From the NCBI GenBank assembly GCA_040954595.2, contig CM082582.2, positions 310,001-374,000 of the forward strand: a stretch of DNA of 64,000 nt, in the 5' to 3' direction. Position numbers and translations under genes: made by a program. The notes below the pieces were generated by a model. That model was not told the DNA's origin. It made no database searches and worked only from the letters and a program-made list of their open reading frames with translations. Shown piece after piece: positions 11,381 to 23,953 of this stretch. The stretch's first letter is position 1. Every line of letters starts with the position of its first letter. The stretch is from Balanoglossus misakiensis. Taxonomy: Eukaryota; Hemichordata.

Positions 11381-11920
11381 ACTACGATATGGTGCCATCC
11401 TACTGTTATAGGCAGCAACCATATGAGAACATGAGACTGACCGATACAACACTACGATATGGTGCCATCCTACTGTTATAGGCAGCAACCATATGAGAAC
11501 ATGAGACTGACCGATACAACACTACGATATGGTGCCATCCTACTGTTATAGGCAGCAACCATATGAGAACATGAGACTGACCGATACAACACTACGATAT
11601 GGTGCCATCCTACTGTTATAGGCAGCAACCATATGAGAACATGAGACTGACCGATACAACACTACGATATGGTGCCATCCTAATGTTATAGGCAGCAACC
11701 ATATGAGAACATGAGACTGACTGATACAACACTACGATATGGTGCCATCCTACTGTTATAGGCAGCAACCATATGAGAACATGAGACTGACCGATACAAC
11801 ACTACGATATGGTGCCATCCTACTGTTATAGGCAGCAACCATATGAGAACATGAGACTGATCGATACAACACTACAATATGGAGACATCCTAATGTTATA
11901 GGCAGCAACCATGAAACACA
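11381..11920. repeat. 70-bp minisatellite, about 7.7 copies
   Basis: 'actacgatat' recurs at 11381, 11451, 11521, 11591, 11661, 11731, 11801 and, with one change, 11871: an exact 70-bp period. Copies are nearly identical until the last one decays. Short ORFs across it in both directions are simply the repeat read in frame. Confidence 0.95.
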
Positions 11921-12650
11921 AACATAACCATGAGATACACAGCATGTAACAAACAAGATGAAATTGATTCAATGAGCAATGCATGAAATTTCGCACCTAG
12001 AGTTTAGTGAATTGTTTCCTTTGACTATAACTGAATACATGTTACATACATGATAGCTGGACTATATTAATAAATACGGATAGGCATGTTCCTTTAAAAT
12101 TAGTTTTTAGGCATAAATAATAAAATCTCTTCCCAAATGCAATACTGAAATTATAACCACGTGGTTGGTATTTTATAATGAAGTCCCTACAAACTAAACT
12201 GTAAAGAAAACAGATGACTAGATGACAAAAATGGATATTAAAAAAATAACAAAATCTACTTAATTATACATACCGTGTATGCTTCAACATCAATGCTACT
12301 TGTTGACTTTTTCATATTTTTGTGGTGCCTAATAAAATAACAACTGCTCCTTCCCATAACCAGTATCACCACTCCTGCAAAACCAAGATCATTTATTTCA
12401 TTCTTATGCAAATATCTGGGGTTCAATTAAAGTAGGAATCATTATTGTTACAAATCGCAGGCATGCAGGGGTTAAATAATCCTGTGGTCCGAGATCATGG
12501 TTTATCAAAAAAAAATTATTCAGCCAATGATTTAAATATTATGGGTATCCATTGATATAGTATTGGAACACAAAACAACATTTTTATTGCGGTTACCCCC
12601 CCCCCCCCCCAATGTTGACTTCCACTGCCACTAGCCCCACTCGAAGCTTC
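11921..12650. other. transposon interior, AT-rich
   Basis: No gene or repeat recognised apart from a poly-C tract of about 13 bases near 12596-12610. Confidence 0.5.
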
Positions 12651-13386
12651 ATATATTTGAAATATCTCTCGATCTACAAATGATCAATACAGTATAGATA
12701 TTATTACATATTTTGAATTATCTTGACTAGTAAAAGTGCATAAACAAACATGAATGGGGATGTAGGCTGCCAATAGCAAGCATGGTGAAATTCCTAGGCT
12801 ATAGCGCTATAGGGCCCCACTCCAGAGCTGCATTAAAAAAATTCTTTTGATTTGCTCAGACTTTTTTGTAACCATCCACACATGATCAATGCAGTATATA
12901 AAGGATTCAGGCCTTTTAATAGTGACATACTTTGCATCGTCTTCGCTCACAAAAATGCATAAACAAAAATGAACGGGGATGGAGGCTGAAAATAGCAAGA
13001 ATAATGAAATTCCTTTGGGGCCCCACTCCCTACTTTATGCTGTCAAACTTTTGACATTACTTCTTCTCACATGCTTTTCAGCTATCATCAACACATGATC
13101 AAGTCAGTATATACAGGATTCGGGCCTGTTAATAGTGACATACTTTGCATCGCCTTCGCTCACAAAAATGCATAAACAAAAATGAACGGGGATGGAGGCT
13201 GAAAATAGCAAGAATAATGAAATTCCTTTGGGGCCCCACTCCCTACTTTATCATTTTATGCTGTCAAACTTTTGACATTACTTCTTCTCACATGCTTTTC
13301 AGCTATCATCAACACATGATCAAGTCAGTATATACAGGATTCGGGCCTGTTAATTTTGTATTATCTTCACTGCTCGCAAAAATGTA
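12650..13386. repeat. tandem repeat of about 215 bp, three copies plus partial ends
   Basis: 'tgcataaacaaa' recurs at 12737, 12956 and 13169 (periods 219 and 213), each followed by 'ggggatg.aggctg' and later 'ggggccccactcc'. Copies two and three are almost identical; copy one is clearly diverged. A fourth copy starts and stops at about 13365-13386. Confidence 0.85.
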
Positions 13387-13422
13387 GTTACTGTCACAAA
13401 ATGGAATGGAAGCAGGACTTAC

Positions 13423-13550
13423 CCCAACCGGCATTGTTCTATGTTACGGTCTCGTAGATGCTGGCGGTCAACTGCTAAGTCATTAGATGTCATCCTTCCA
13501 TAACGATGCTCGGTGCCAAAGTAATTATCCACGCATATAGTATTTCGGTT
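13423..13550 (-). other. short open frame ending at a consensus splice donor
   Basis: On the minus strand a frame of 42 codons opens after a TAG at 13553-13551 and stays open to a textbook 5' splice site, TTGGG|GTAAGT (donor at 13422-13417). It contains an internal ATG followed by TSNDLAVDRQHL. I do not recognise the protein. It could be an exon of a transposase gene otherwise lost from this copy, a captured host exon, or chance. Confidence 0.25.
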
Positions 13551-13817
13551 CTACCTTAGGAACAGGTTGAGTGCATTGTAAATCGCTGAACGAATTTTAT
13601 AAAGGGAACGACGTGATTCGATCGGCTTCCTCACCCGTGGACCGTCTTCTCTCGCGTCAAAACGTTGTAGTTGTGTAATAAATAACCTTTGACCCTGCAT
13701 TCGCGCGCCAAATCAGGGTATTTCGCAAGACATTGTGCCCAGCGTGGCGTGTATATGAACCACATCCCGGCAAAGTTTTCCATGGCGTGTTTTCAAACCA
13801 TACATACATCTTTTTAT

Positions 13818-14118
13818 GGTTTGAAAAGCGACCACTAACTCCAACGGCTTAAAATGCAGCCAAGGTTAAATATGGTACAAATTCGAGCCAGACATAAGTA
13901 TCACTAAAGTTTGCGAGCAAACCAGAGATTGTGTTCAATGGCTTAATAATAAGCCATTCCAGACAGGTTGTCCAGCGGCGTATTTACAAACCATTTTTCT
14001 AACATTGACTGGCTTGCTGGCACACACCAGAAAATTTAGCGGCTTGTGGAAATACCGAAGTTTCGGCAAGTATGACGAGGTGGCTTGTCAGCAAACCCGA
14101 ATGGCTTGAGTACAAACC
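13818..14118. repeat. right subterminal palindrome array
   Basis: About ten palindromes of the same GGYTTG-n4-CAARCC family as the left end, for example AGTTTGCGAGCAAACC (13908-13923), GGCTTAATAATAAGCC (13940-13955), GGCTTGTCAGCAAACC (14082-14097) and GGCTTGAGTACAAACC (14103-14118). Spacing is looser (21-41 bp) than at the left end. Confidence 0.8.
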
Positions 14119-14144
14119 GGCTTGTTTTTGCAGAATTTGCAGTG

Positions 14145-15913
14145 TAGCGTACGTTAGCAACGGTGATCAAGTCAGATTTTCTACGGCATGGCTTGGATAA
14201 AGCCCCGGCACTCTAGAGCAGAAACACGCGTACAGAGACCACGTTGATCAAGTCTGATCTCCTACGGCTTGGCTCGACTAAAACCCCGGCACACTATGAC
14301 AGACACTAGCGTTCGTTAGCAACGTTGATCAAGTCAGATTTCCTACGGCATGGCTTGGCTAAAGCCCTGGCACTCTAGAGCAGAAACACGCGTACAGAGA
14401 CCACGTCGATCTACTCACATTTCCTTCGGCCTGGCACGGCTGATGCCCCGGCACTATATATAGGACACAGACTGGCGTAAGTTAACAACGGTAATCACGT
14501 CGGGTTTCCTACGGCCTGGCTCAGCTGAAGCCCCGGCACTCTAGAGCAGAAACAGGTGTACATTGACCACGTTGATCAAGTCAGATTTCCTACGGCATGA
14601 CTCGGCTGGTGCACCGGCTCTATATGACACAGACTGGCGTAAGTTATCAACGGTGATTACGTCGTATTTCCTACGGCCTGTTTTAGCTGAAGACCCTGGC
14701 ACTTTAGAGCGGAAACACGCGTACATTGACCACGATGATCAAGTCAGATCTCCTACGGCTTGGCTCGACTAAAACCCCGGCACAATATGACAGACACTAG
14801 CGTTCGTTAGCAACGTTGATCAAGTCAGATTTCCTACGGCATGGCTTGGCTAAAGCCCTGGCATTGTAGAGCAGAAACACGCGTACAGAGACCACATTGA
14901 TCTACTCACATTTCCTTAGGCCTGGCACGGCTGATGCCCCGGCACTATATATAGGACACAGACTGGCGTAAGTTAACAGCGGTAATCACGTCGGGTTTCC
15001 TACGGCCTGGCTCAGCTGAAGCCCCGGCACTCTAGAGCAGAAACAGGTGTACATTGACCACGTTGATCAAGTCAGATTTCCTACGGCATGACTCGGCTGG
15101 TGCACCGGCTCTATATGACACAGACTGGCGTAAGTTATCAACGGTGATTACGTCGTATTTCCTACGGCCTGGTTTAGCTGAAGACCCTGGCACTTTAGAG
15201 CGGAAACACGCGTACATTGACCACGATGATCAAGTCAGATCTCCTACGGCTTGGCTCGACTAAAACCCCGGCACAATATGACAGACACTAGCGTTCGTTA
15301 GCAACGTTGATCAAGTCAGATTTCCTACGGCATGGCTTGGCTAAAGCCCTGGCATTGTAGAGCAGAAACACGCGTACAGAGACCACATTGATCTACTCAC
15401 ATTTCCTTAGGCCTGGCACGGCTGATGCCCCGGCACTATATATAGGACACAGACTGGCGTAAGTTAACAGCGGTAATCACGTCGGGTTTCCTACGGCCTG
15501 GATCAGCTGAAGCCCCGGCACTCTAGAGCAGAAACAGGCGTACATTGACCACGTTGATCAAGTCAGATTTCCTACGGCCTGGCTCGACTAAAACCCCGGC
15601 ACACCATGACAGACACTAGCGTTCGTTAGCAACGGTGATCAAGTCGGATTTCCTTCGGCCTGGCTCGGCAAAAGACCCGACACTCTAGTACAAAGACGTT
15701 GGCTAAGTCGGGCAAACCGAAGAGGGAAAGTCACAGCGGGTCAACACTCGACATTTGTTCGGGTAGGACTGCATTATTGCCTGTCAATTTATTGAGAAAG
15801 CCCGAATTTAACACGGGCGTTTCAAACACCGACGTTAGTTGGGGGCACGGCCTGCAGTACTGCCGGGTAAGCTGACATCGGCGGACCGCATATAATGTAG
15901 GGGGGGGGGGGGG
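14145..15913 (-). repeat. satellite unit L2, remainder
   Basis: The right TA of the target duplication is at 14145-14146. About 19 monomers follow, including a local duplication with a 491-bp offset (segment from 14541 repeated from 15032), then linker and a 14-base G-tract (15900-15913). Confidence 0.9.
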
Positions 15914-17606
15914 AAACAGAACGGTTGAATACTACATTTATTAGATATCAGCTAATTTTGGACAATCATCTAAATCATTTTTTTCATATTTGGATATCTG
16001 ATGATGTATGAAATTTCCATTATATATGTGAAAATGGTGCTGATTATAAAAAATGCACTCTGATTTAATACAAAATTGCGTTTTATTCGTTTTTGCACCA
16101 AAAAGGTCATTTCTAGGCAAACAATTCTTTATTTTTTTAATTCGGTGACCTGATCATATATAAAGAATTGCTTGTATGTTAAAAGTTTTTATGACTTTTA
16201 AAAGCAGTGACACTGGCTGCATTCAACACAAAAATAACAATTTTAGCCACAATTTGGTCAAAATGGTAAATTTTTGAAAATTACAAAAAATACCTGTTTT
16301 CTACATTTTCGGAAATCTGATGGAGTATAGAATGCTCTTCGTATGTATATATCGATACAAATTCCACAAAAGACCGTCTAATTTGGCTCACTGCAGACAA
16401 AATTGCGTTTTACCAAATTTTCCTTGAAAATGTCATTTTTAGAAAAAAAAAAAACCTTTGTTCTTCGAATTTGGTGCCCTGATCATATATGACATGTTGA
16501 TTGTATGTTAAAACTTTCGACCACTCAAAAAATGCAGAGATATTGACGGAATTCAAGAAAAAATAGCCATTTTTGCCATATTTTGACAAAAATGGTAAAT
16601 TTTTAAAAAATCATAAAAAATTAACTCTTTTCTTCATTTTCGGAAATATTATGGAGCATGAAGTGTCGTTCTCTTGTAAAAAGTGCTGCAAATTCCAGAA
16701 AAGGCGGTATAATTTGAATCACCCAAGACAAAATTACCATTTTCGACTTTTTTTCGAAAAATTGTCTTTTTTACAAAATAAATAAGAATAAATTCTTTTC
16801 TTAGTTTCAAACGGGTAGAGATACTTTCCACACGGGTTTTCTAACATTGAATTCCCGTTCATCAACTCAGATTTCCTACAGCATAAGTCGGCTAAAACCC
16901 TGACACTCTAGAGCAGAAACAGTTGCACACTGGTAACGTTGAACAAGTCGATTTTTCTACGGCCTGGCTCGGCTAAATCTCCGTCACAATATGACAGACA
17001 CTAGCGTACGTTAGCAACGGTGATCAAGTCAGATTTTCTACGGCATGGCTTGGATAAAGCCCCGGCACTCTAGAGCAGAAACAGGCGTACACTGACCACG
17101 TTGATCAAGTCAGATTTCCTACGGCGTGACTCGGCTGGTGCACCGGCTCTATATGACACAGACGTAAGTTATCAACGGTGACTACGTCGGGTTTCCTACG
17201 GCCTGGTTTAGCTGAAGCCCCGGCACTTTAGAGCTGAAACACGCGTACATTGACCACGATGATCAAGTCAGATCTCCTACGGCCTGGCTCGACTAAAACC
17301 CCGGCACACCATGACAGACACTAGCCATCGTTAGCAACGGTGATCAAGTCGGATTTCCTTCGGCCTGGCTCTGCAAAAGACCCGACACTCTAGTACAAAG
17401 ACGTTGGCTAAGTCGGGCAAACCGAAGAGGGAAAGTCACAGCGGGTCAACACTCGACATTTGTTCGGGTAGGACTGCATTATTGCCTGTCAATTTATAGA
17501 GAAATCCCGAATTTAACCAGGGCGTTTCAAACACCGACGTTAGTTGGGGGCACGGCCTGCAGTACTGACATCGGCGTACCGCACATAATGTAGGGGGGGG
17601 GGGGGG
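15914..17606 (-). repeat. satellite unit L3 (1.69 kb, reduced monomer number)
   Basis: AT-rich block 15914-16870, about six monomers, linker lacking 'gccgggtaagct', and a 14-base G-tract (17593-17606). Confidence 0.9.
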
Positions 17607-19640
17607 AGGACGGTTCAATACTACATTTATTAGATATCAGCTAATTTTTGACAATCATTTAAAATCTAAAATATTTGGATATCTGATGATGTATGAAATT
17701 TCCATTATATGTGAAAATGGTGCTGATTATAAAAAATGCACTCTGATTTAATACAAAATTGCGTTTTATTCGTTTTTGCACCAAAAAGGTCATTTTTAGG
17801 CAAAACATTCATTATTTTTTTAATTCGGTGACCTGATCATATATAAACAATTGCTTGTATGTTAAAAGTTTTTATGTCTTTTAAAAGCAGTGACACTGGC
17901 GGCATTCAACACGAAAATAACAATTTTAGCCACAATTTGGTCAAAATGGTAAATTTTTGAAAATTACAAAAAATACCTGTTTTCTACATTTTCGGAAATC
18001 TGAAGGAGTATAGAATGCTCTTTGTATGTATATATCGATACAAATTCCACAAAAGACCGTCTAATTTGGCTCACTGCAGACAAAATTGCGTTTTACCAAC
18101 TTTTCCTTGAAAATGTCATATTTAGAAAAAAAAATAAAAAAACCTTTGTTCTTCGAATTTGGTGCCCTGATCATATATGACATGTTGATTGTATGTTAAA
18201 ACTTTCGACCACTCCAAAAATGCAGAGATACTGACGGAATTCAATAAAAAATAGCCATTTTGGCCATATTTTGTCAAAAATGGTAATTTTTTAAAAAAAT
18301 CATAAAAAACTAACTCTTTTCTTCATTTTCGGAAATATTGTGGAGCATGAAGTGTCGTTCTCTTGTAAAAAAAATGCTGCAAATTCCAGAAAAGGCGGTA
18401 TAATCACCCAAGACAAAATTACCATTTTCGACTTTTTTTCGAAAAATTTTCTTTTTTGCAAAATAAATAAGAATAAATTCTTTTCTTAGTTTCAAACGGG
18501 TAGAGATACTTTCCACACGGGTTTTCTAACATTGAATTCCCGTTCATCAACTCAGATTCCCCACAGCATAAGTCGGCTAAAACCCTAACACTCTAGAGCA
18601 GAAAGAGTTGCACACTGGTAACGTTGAACAAGTCGATTTTTCTACGGCCTGGCTCGGCTAAATCTCCGTCACAATATGACAGACACTAGCGTACGTTAGC
18701 AACGGTGATCAAGTCAGATTTTCTACGGCATGGGTTGGATAAAGCCCCGGCACTCTAGAGCAGAAACACGCGTACAGAGACCACGTTGATCAAGTCTGAT
18801 CTCCTACGGCTTGGCTCGACTAAAACCCCGGCACACTATGACAGACACTAGCGTTCGTTAGCAACGTTGATCAAGTCAGATTTCCTACGGCATGGCTTGG
18901 CTAAAGCCCCGGCACTCTAGAGCAGAAACACGCGTACGGAGACCACGTTGATCTACTCACATTTCCTTCGGCCTGGCACGGCTGATGCCCCGGCACTATA
19001 TATAGGACACAGACTGGCGTAAGTTAACAACGGTAATCACGTCGGGTTTCCTACGGCCTGGCTCAGCTGAAGCCCGAGCATTCTAGAGCGGAAACAGGCG
19101 TACATTGACCACGTTGATCAAGTCAGATTTCCTACGGCGTGACTCGGCTGGTGCACCGGCTCTATATGACACAGACTGGCGTAAGTTATCAACGGTGATT
19201 ACGTCGGATGTCCTACGGCCTGGTTTAGCTGTAGCCCCGGCACTTTAGAGCGGAAACACGCGTACATTGACCACGATGATCAAGTCAGATCTCCTACGGC
19301 CTGGCTCGACTAAAACCCCGGCACACCATGACAGACACTAGCGTTCGTTAGCAACGGTGATCAAGTCGGATTTCCTTCGGCCTGGCTCTGCAAAAGACCC
19401 GACACTCTAGTACAAAGACGTTGGCTAAGTCGGGCAAACCGAAGAGGGAAAGTCACAGCGGGTCAACACTCGACATTTGTTCCGGTAGGACTGCATTATT
19501 GCCGGTCAATTTATAGAGAAAGCCCGAATTTAACCAGGGCGTTTCAAACACCGACGTTAGTTGGGGGGGGGGGGGGGCACGGCCTGCAGTACTGCCGGGT
19601 AAGCTGACATCGGCGTACCGCATATAATGTAGGGGGGGGG
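17607..19640 (-). repeat. satellite unit L4 (2.03 kb)
   Basis: Standard layout. The linker has a second homopolymer: the usual 'ttgggggcac' has grown to 15 G at 19563-19577, in addition to the normal G-tract at 19632-19640. Confidence 0.9.
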
Positions 19641-20688
19641 AACAGAACGGTTCAATACTACATTTATTAGATATCAGCTAATTTTGGACAATCATCCAAA
19701 ATCTAAATCATTTTTTCATATTTGGATATCTGATGATGTATGAAATTTCTATTATATGTAAAAATGGTGCTGATTCTAAAAAATGCACTATGAATGAGCT
19801 GATTTAATACAAAATTGCGTTTTATTCGTTTTTGCACCAAAAAGGTCATTTTTAGGCAAAACATTCTTTATTTTTTTAATTCGGTGACCTGATCATATAT
19901 AAACAATTGCTTGTATGTTAAAAGTTTTTATGACTTTTAAAAGCAGTGACACTGGCGGCATTCAACACGAAAATAACAATTTATTTTTTTAATTCGGTGA
20001 CCTGATCATATATAAACAATTGCTTGCATGTTAAAAGTTTTTATGACTTTTAAAAGCAGTGACACTAGCGGCATTTAACACGAAAATAACAATTTTAGCC
20101 ACAATTTGGTCAAAATGGTAAATTTTTGAAAATTACAAAAAATACCTGTTTTCTACATTTTCGGAAATCTGATGGAGTATAGAATCCTCTTCGTATATAT
20201 ATATATATCGATACAAATTCCACAAAAAAACGGCCAATTTGGCTCACCGCAGACAATTTTTTTTAATTCGGTGACCTGATCATATATAAACAATTGCTTG
20301 TATGTTAAAAGTTTTTATGACTTTTAAAAGCAGTGACACTGGCGGCATTCAACACGAAAATAACAATTTTAGCCACAATTTGGTCAAAATAGTAAATTTT
20401 TGAAAATTACAAAAAACACCTGTTTTCTACATTTTCGGAAATCTGATGGAGTATAGAATGCTCTTCGTATGTATATATCGATACAAATTCCACAAAAGAC
20501 AGTCTAATTTGGCTCACTGCAGACAAAATTGCGTTTTACCAAATTTTTCTTGAAAATGTCATTTTTAGAAAAAAATAAAAAACCTTTGTTCTTCGAATTT
20601 GGTGCCCTGATCATATATGACATGTTGATTGTATGTTAAAACTTTCGACCTCTCCAAAAATGCAGAGATATTGACGGAATTCAAGAAA
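19641..20688 (-). repeat. satellite unit L5: AT block with triplicated subrepeat
   Basis: The subrepeat starting 'aattcggtgacctgatcat' occurs three times (about 19877, 19990 and 20264), the extra copies being partial or full tandem duplications. The block is cut at about 20689, within 'ttcaagaaa', by the composite insertion. Confidence 0.85.
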
Positions 20689-20969
20689 CAAGTGACCTAT
20701 TGGTCAAAAGAGCTCTGCTGACTTTAACAGTGTAACCTGGGCAATGATATGAATACAGAATACCATAGGTTTTAATTTATAACAATTGTATTCTATTAAA
20801 CAAAACCAAACATAGACATCAATATAGCTGCCAAGCAGCAATAGCGGGCACAAGCCAACATTGCACATAGCACATAGCGGTAATCATTACAGGTGTGTGC
20901 TTATTCTTACCAAATATAAAGTCAGCAGACTTTTAATTTATGTAGTATTTCGCATTTCCGTCATATTTA

Positions 20970-21895
20970 CATCAAAGGTCATGTGAGGTCACCAGAAATT
21001 TGGGTAATAATTTTGACCCTATACTGGTCCATGTCCCACAAGAACGAAACCTCAACCCCTATTAGTTAGCCTGGAATTAGGTATGCACATACTTAATGAG
21101 TTAAGTAGGTGTCACAGGTGACCTTTAAATTTGGTTTCTTATTTTGGTCCCATCCGTACTGTACCTACTCTGGGTGCCGAGTTATGCAGAAGAATGTCAA
21201 AGGTCACCAAAATTTGGGCAAGAAATTTTGACCCTATACTTATCCAGGTCCAACAAAAACCAGACCTCTAGCCTTATTGGTTCGCCTAGAATTAGGTATG
21301 TACATAATTAATGAGGTAAAGTGTAAGACTCCATTAGGAGTTCCATCCCTCCAAATACCAAGGCTGTACCTGCTCTGGATACCGAGATATGGTAAAGTAG
21401 GTCAAAGGCTACCTAAGGTCACCCAAAATTTGGGCAAGAAATTTTGACCCTTTACTAATCCAGGTCCAACAAAAACCAGACCTCTAGCCTTATTGGTTCG
21501 CCTAGAATTAGGTATGCACATAATTAATGAGGTAAAGTGTAAGACTCCATTAGGAGTTCCATCCTTCCAAATACCAAGGCTGTACCTGCTCTGGATACAG
21601 AGATATGGTAAAGTAGGTCAAAGGTCACCTAAGGTCACCAAAAATTTGGGCAAGAAATTTTGACCCCATAATTGTCCATGTTCAACAAAAACAAAACCTA
21701 TAGCCCTATTGGTTAGCCTAGAATTAGGTATGTGCATAATTAATGAGATATGCATGTGTCACAGGTGACCCCCATTTCGGCTTTTAAATTTTAGCCCCAA
21801 CCCTCAAAACGCCAAGTCTGTACCTGCTCTGTATGCCGAGATATAGGAAAGTAGGTCAAAGGTCATCTGAGGTCACCCAAAATTTGGGCAAATTT
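20970..21895. repeat. tandem repeat of about 220-240 bp with AGGTCA half-sites
   Basis: About four to five copies marked by 'aatttgggcaagaaatttt' (about 21215, 21428, 21645 and a variant at 21880) and 'cctagaattaggtatg'. Each junction carries clustered AGGTCA hexamers: 20976 and 20986; 21201; 21399 and 21416; 21615, 21622 and 21632; 21853, 21860 and 21870. Confidence 0.85.
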
Positions 21896-21969
21896 TTTTG
21901 ACCCCATAAAATTCTATTTTTAGATCTAATTTGCATATTGATGACCCCATCAAATCCAAATTAACAAAA
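21896..21969. repeat. first partial copy of the 146-bp repeat
   Basis: 'ctatttttagatctaatttgcat' style sequence followed by 'accccatcaaatccaaatt', identical in type to the array at 23954-24600. It shows that the TIR element landed inside that array. Confidence 0.75.
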
Positions 21970-23953
21970 TAGTCTTCGGACTGAGCGCGATTCCCATTAT
22001 CAAAACACCGCAAAGCATGCTGGGAAATTTCAGCACTCATTGACCTCTGTTATGGCGGCCAAGAACCCAGCGTACGTGGAGAGATTTCAATCCATTTTTT
22101 TTCCATGTTTTGAGTGTACTTGACAGATTTCGTTATCTTTGTGAAAATTATTGAAATAAAGCAATAAGAGAATCAAAGAGATGAATTCGGTAGATTTGCG
22201 AAAAATAAAAATAAAAGAGTTACCTTTGACCCCTTCTATTTTAGCCTTCAGAGGCATATACCAACTTTGATTTTTTGTGCCTTTTCATCCAAAGCTTCAA
22301 TGGACGAGAAAAAACGTGGTATATACTCTATTTCATTAGAACTTTGTTGGAAACTATCGTATATCATGATCAACGACTGAATAGAGACTGTGGGACGTCT
22401 CCAATTGTTGTTGTTAAATTGGCGATTTTGTAGCAAAATACCGCGATTTTGCCGTGTCGTAGTAAAAAAAATCCAGACGCAAATGTCATGCAGAGTGTTT
22501 ATTTTAATCACTCATCACCTCTTATGCTCATTTTTTCGTCCAGAACATCTTACCCGTAAATTCCACACTTTCTGACAGGGTCTTCCTGGCACACACTGTT
22601 TTTGGGTGAAAATGCAGTGATTTGTTTGATTTTTTGTGCCTTTTCATCCAAAGAGTGAAAACTATTCAAACTCGAATTTCTGGGGTCATAGATACTTTAT
22701 TGTTATCATACGAACCTATTTTAGCTAGTGCTAAGCCTCTAAAAAAATATGCAGCCACTCGAAGTGAGGCATAAAACGTAGTTTGTCGATATTTTGGTTA
22801 TGAATGTTTGTGGGCCTTCAATCAATAATTTATCAGGTACGACCGTCCGCAGTGCCCAAAATACTTACGATACATGTTGTTATTTCGTAATCACACCGAT
22901 CGAACACAGATACCTCGCGTGGATGCAAGCACCATGTCGTTTTTCAACGGTATTGTGAATTTAACACCAATTTCAAGGGAAGTGCTTGCAGTCATGTATC
23001 CCGCAATCAGCCAAAATAAGACTCCAACAGCGAAAAAAGAGACGCATCTGGAACAAACACGCATATTTACTTCCTCTGACTTCCGTAAGAACCGCGATTA
23101 CATGCAGAATTACCCCACTAGAGCCCATGTGTGTACCCTAATCACATGGGTCAGTCTCTGACACAGAGATATCAACGCCCCTTTCATGACGTTCAAGCCT
23201 GATGACAGCATCATTGATCAATGGGTGGGTAGATATACTCATAACTGACATGATCTTATATATAAATATTCAGATATTTGTTTACAACAAACTTAGATGT
23301 ATCGAATAAACTTTGAGCAAAAGCGTGAAGCCTTGCCTTTCTTGGCGGGAGATTGACGCATGTTGTTTACGTTACCATGGCGCCATAGAAATAGTAACGC
23401 TATTTAGCATATCACGTGCACTAAATGACACCCACTGGTTGGCGTATTCAAAAGGTCATAACATTTTGGGGTCATCAGTCGGCAGACTGAAAGTCATTGA
23501 GAAATTGTGGTTTCTCGTCATTCAATTAAGGTTCATTGGTCAGAGAAAGTCGTCTGGGAATCGGCAGGTTTCGCTGCTTGCTGCATATGCTGAAATATTG
23601 CACCAGCACCATTTTAGCAACCACGATCTGTCAAATTTTGGTCAGTTCCATAGGCATCGCCATGCAATTTGCAGTGCGGGGCTGGTAAATTCAAGTGTTG
23701 ATGTTTTTTCTGAGTTAATTTTTGTAAAAAAATCACGTCGGTTTTTGGATTTGTCACAGCGAGTAAGGAACTTAATGTCAGTTCTTTGTTAAAAGCTAAG
23801 CTCGCTGGATTTTTTTCGTGTTGGAGACACTGCGACTTGTAATTTCTGTTTCCGACCATAATTTTCCGGACACTCGACAGCGTAGTCAGCCTTTTTGAAT
23901 ACTTAATGAGTGATAATGGACACGCCCACTTTGCGCGCTCAGTCCGAAGACTA
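21970..23953. mobile_element. 2-kb TIR DNA transposon nested in the composite insertion
   Basis: The ends are perfect 20-bp inverted repeats: TAGTCTTCGGACTGAGCGCG at 21970-21989 and its complement at 23934-23953. Flanking A-runs ('acaaaa' and 'aaaatcagg') suggest an AAAA duplication; with a 19-bp TIR an AAAAT reading is possible. The split repeat reads through cleanly when the element is removed. Open frames inside (for example 22874-23161 and 23313-23792) have no motif I recognise, so it is probably non-autonomous. Superfamily not assigned. Confidence 0.8.

Larger units (their letters stand above)
9693..14144. mobile_element. non-autonomous CACTA/Mirage-like DNA transposon
   Basis: A 4452-bp insertion in a satellite monomer. 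It starts CACTGCAAATTCT and ends AGAATTTGCAGTG (perfect 13-bp TIRs) and is flanked by TA on both sides; the empty site in other monomers has a single TA. CACT(A/G) termini, a 2-bp TA duplication and dense subterminal repeats point to the CACTA-Mirage-Chapaev (CMC) superfamily. There is no transposase-like ORF, so it would need one supplied in trans. Subterminal arrays of short palindromes occupy both ends; the interior holds a 70-bp minisatellite and a tandem repeat of about 215 bp. Other superfamilies with TA duplications cannot be fully excluded. Confidence 0.8.

Noticed and set aside
11225-11956. Short ORFs over the 70-bp minisatellite on both strands
   Set aside because: They repeat the same peptide because the minisatellite lacks stops in some frames. 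No evidence of coding.
16001-16030. Hammerhead-ribozyme-like string CTGATGA...GAAA in the AT block
   Set aside because: Only five bases separate the two core boxes, so stem II cannot form, and the matching positions in the other two subrepeats do not keep the core.
16649-16831. Recurring 60-codon open frame (begins MESISTRLKLRKE) in many AT blocks on both arms
   Set aside because: It is the same stretch of satellite read in one frame. Copies differ by stops, indels and frame, there is no start context or domain, and neighbouring frames are equally open in some copies. By-product of the repeat.
22874-23161. 95-codon ATG frame in the nested TIR element
   Set aside because: Composition and sequence show no domain I recognise; left unannotated rather than given a function.
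23313-23792. 159-codon open frame (start TTG) and a 121-codon antisense frame in the nested TIR element
   Set aside because: No recognisable motif, non-ATG start, overlapping open frames on both strands; typical chance ORFs.
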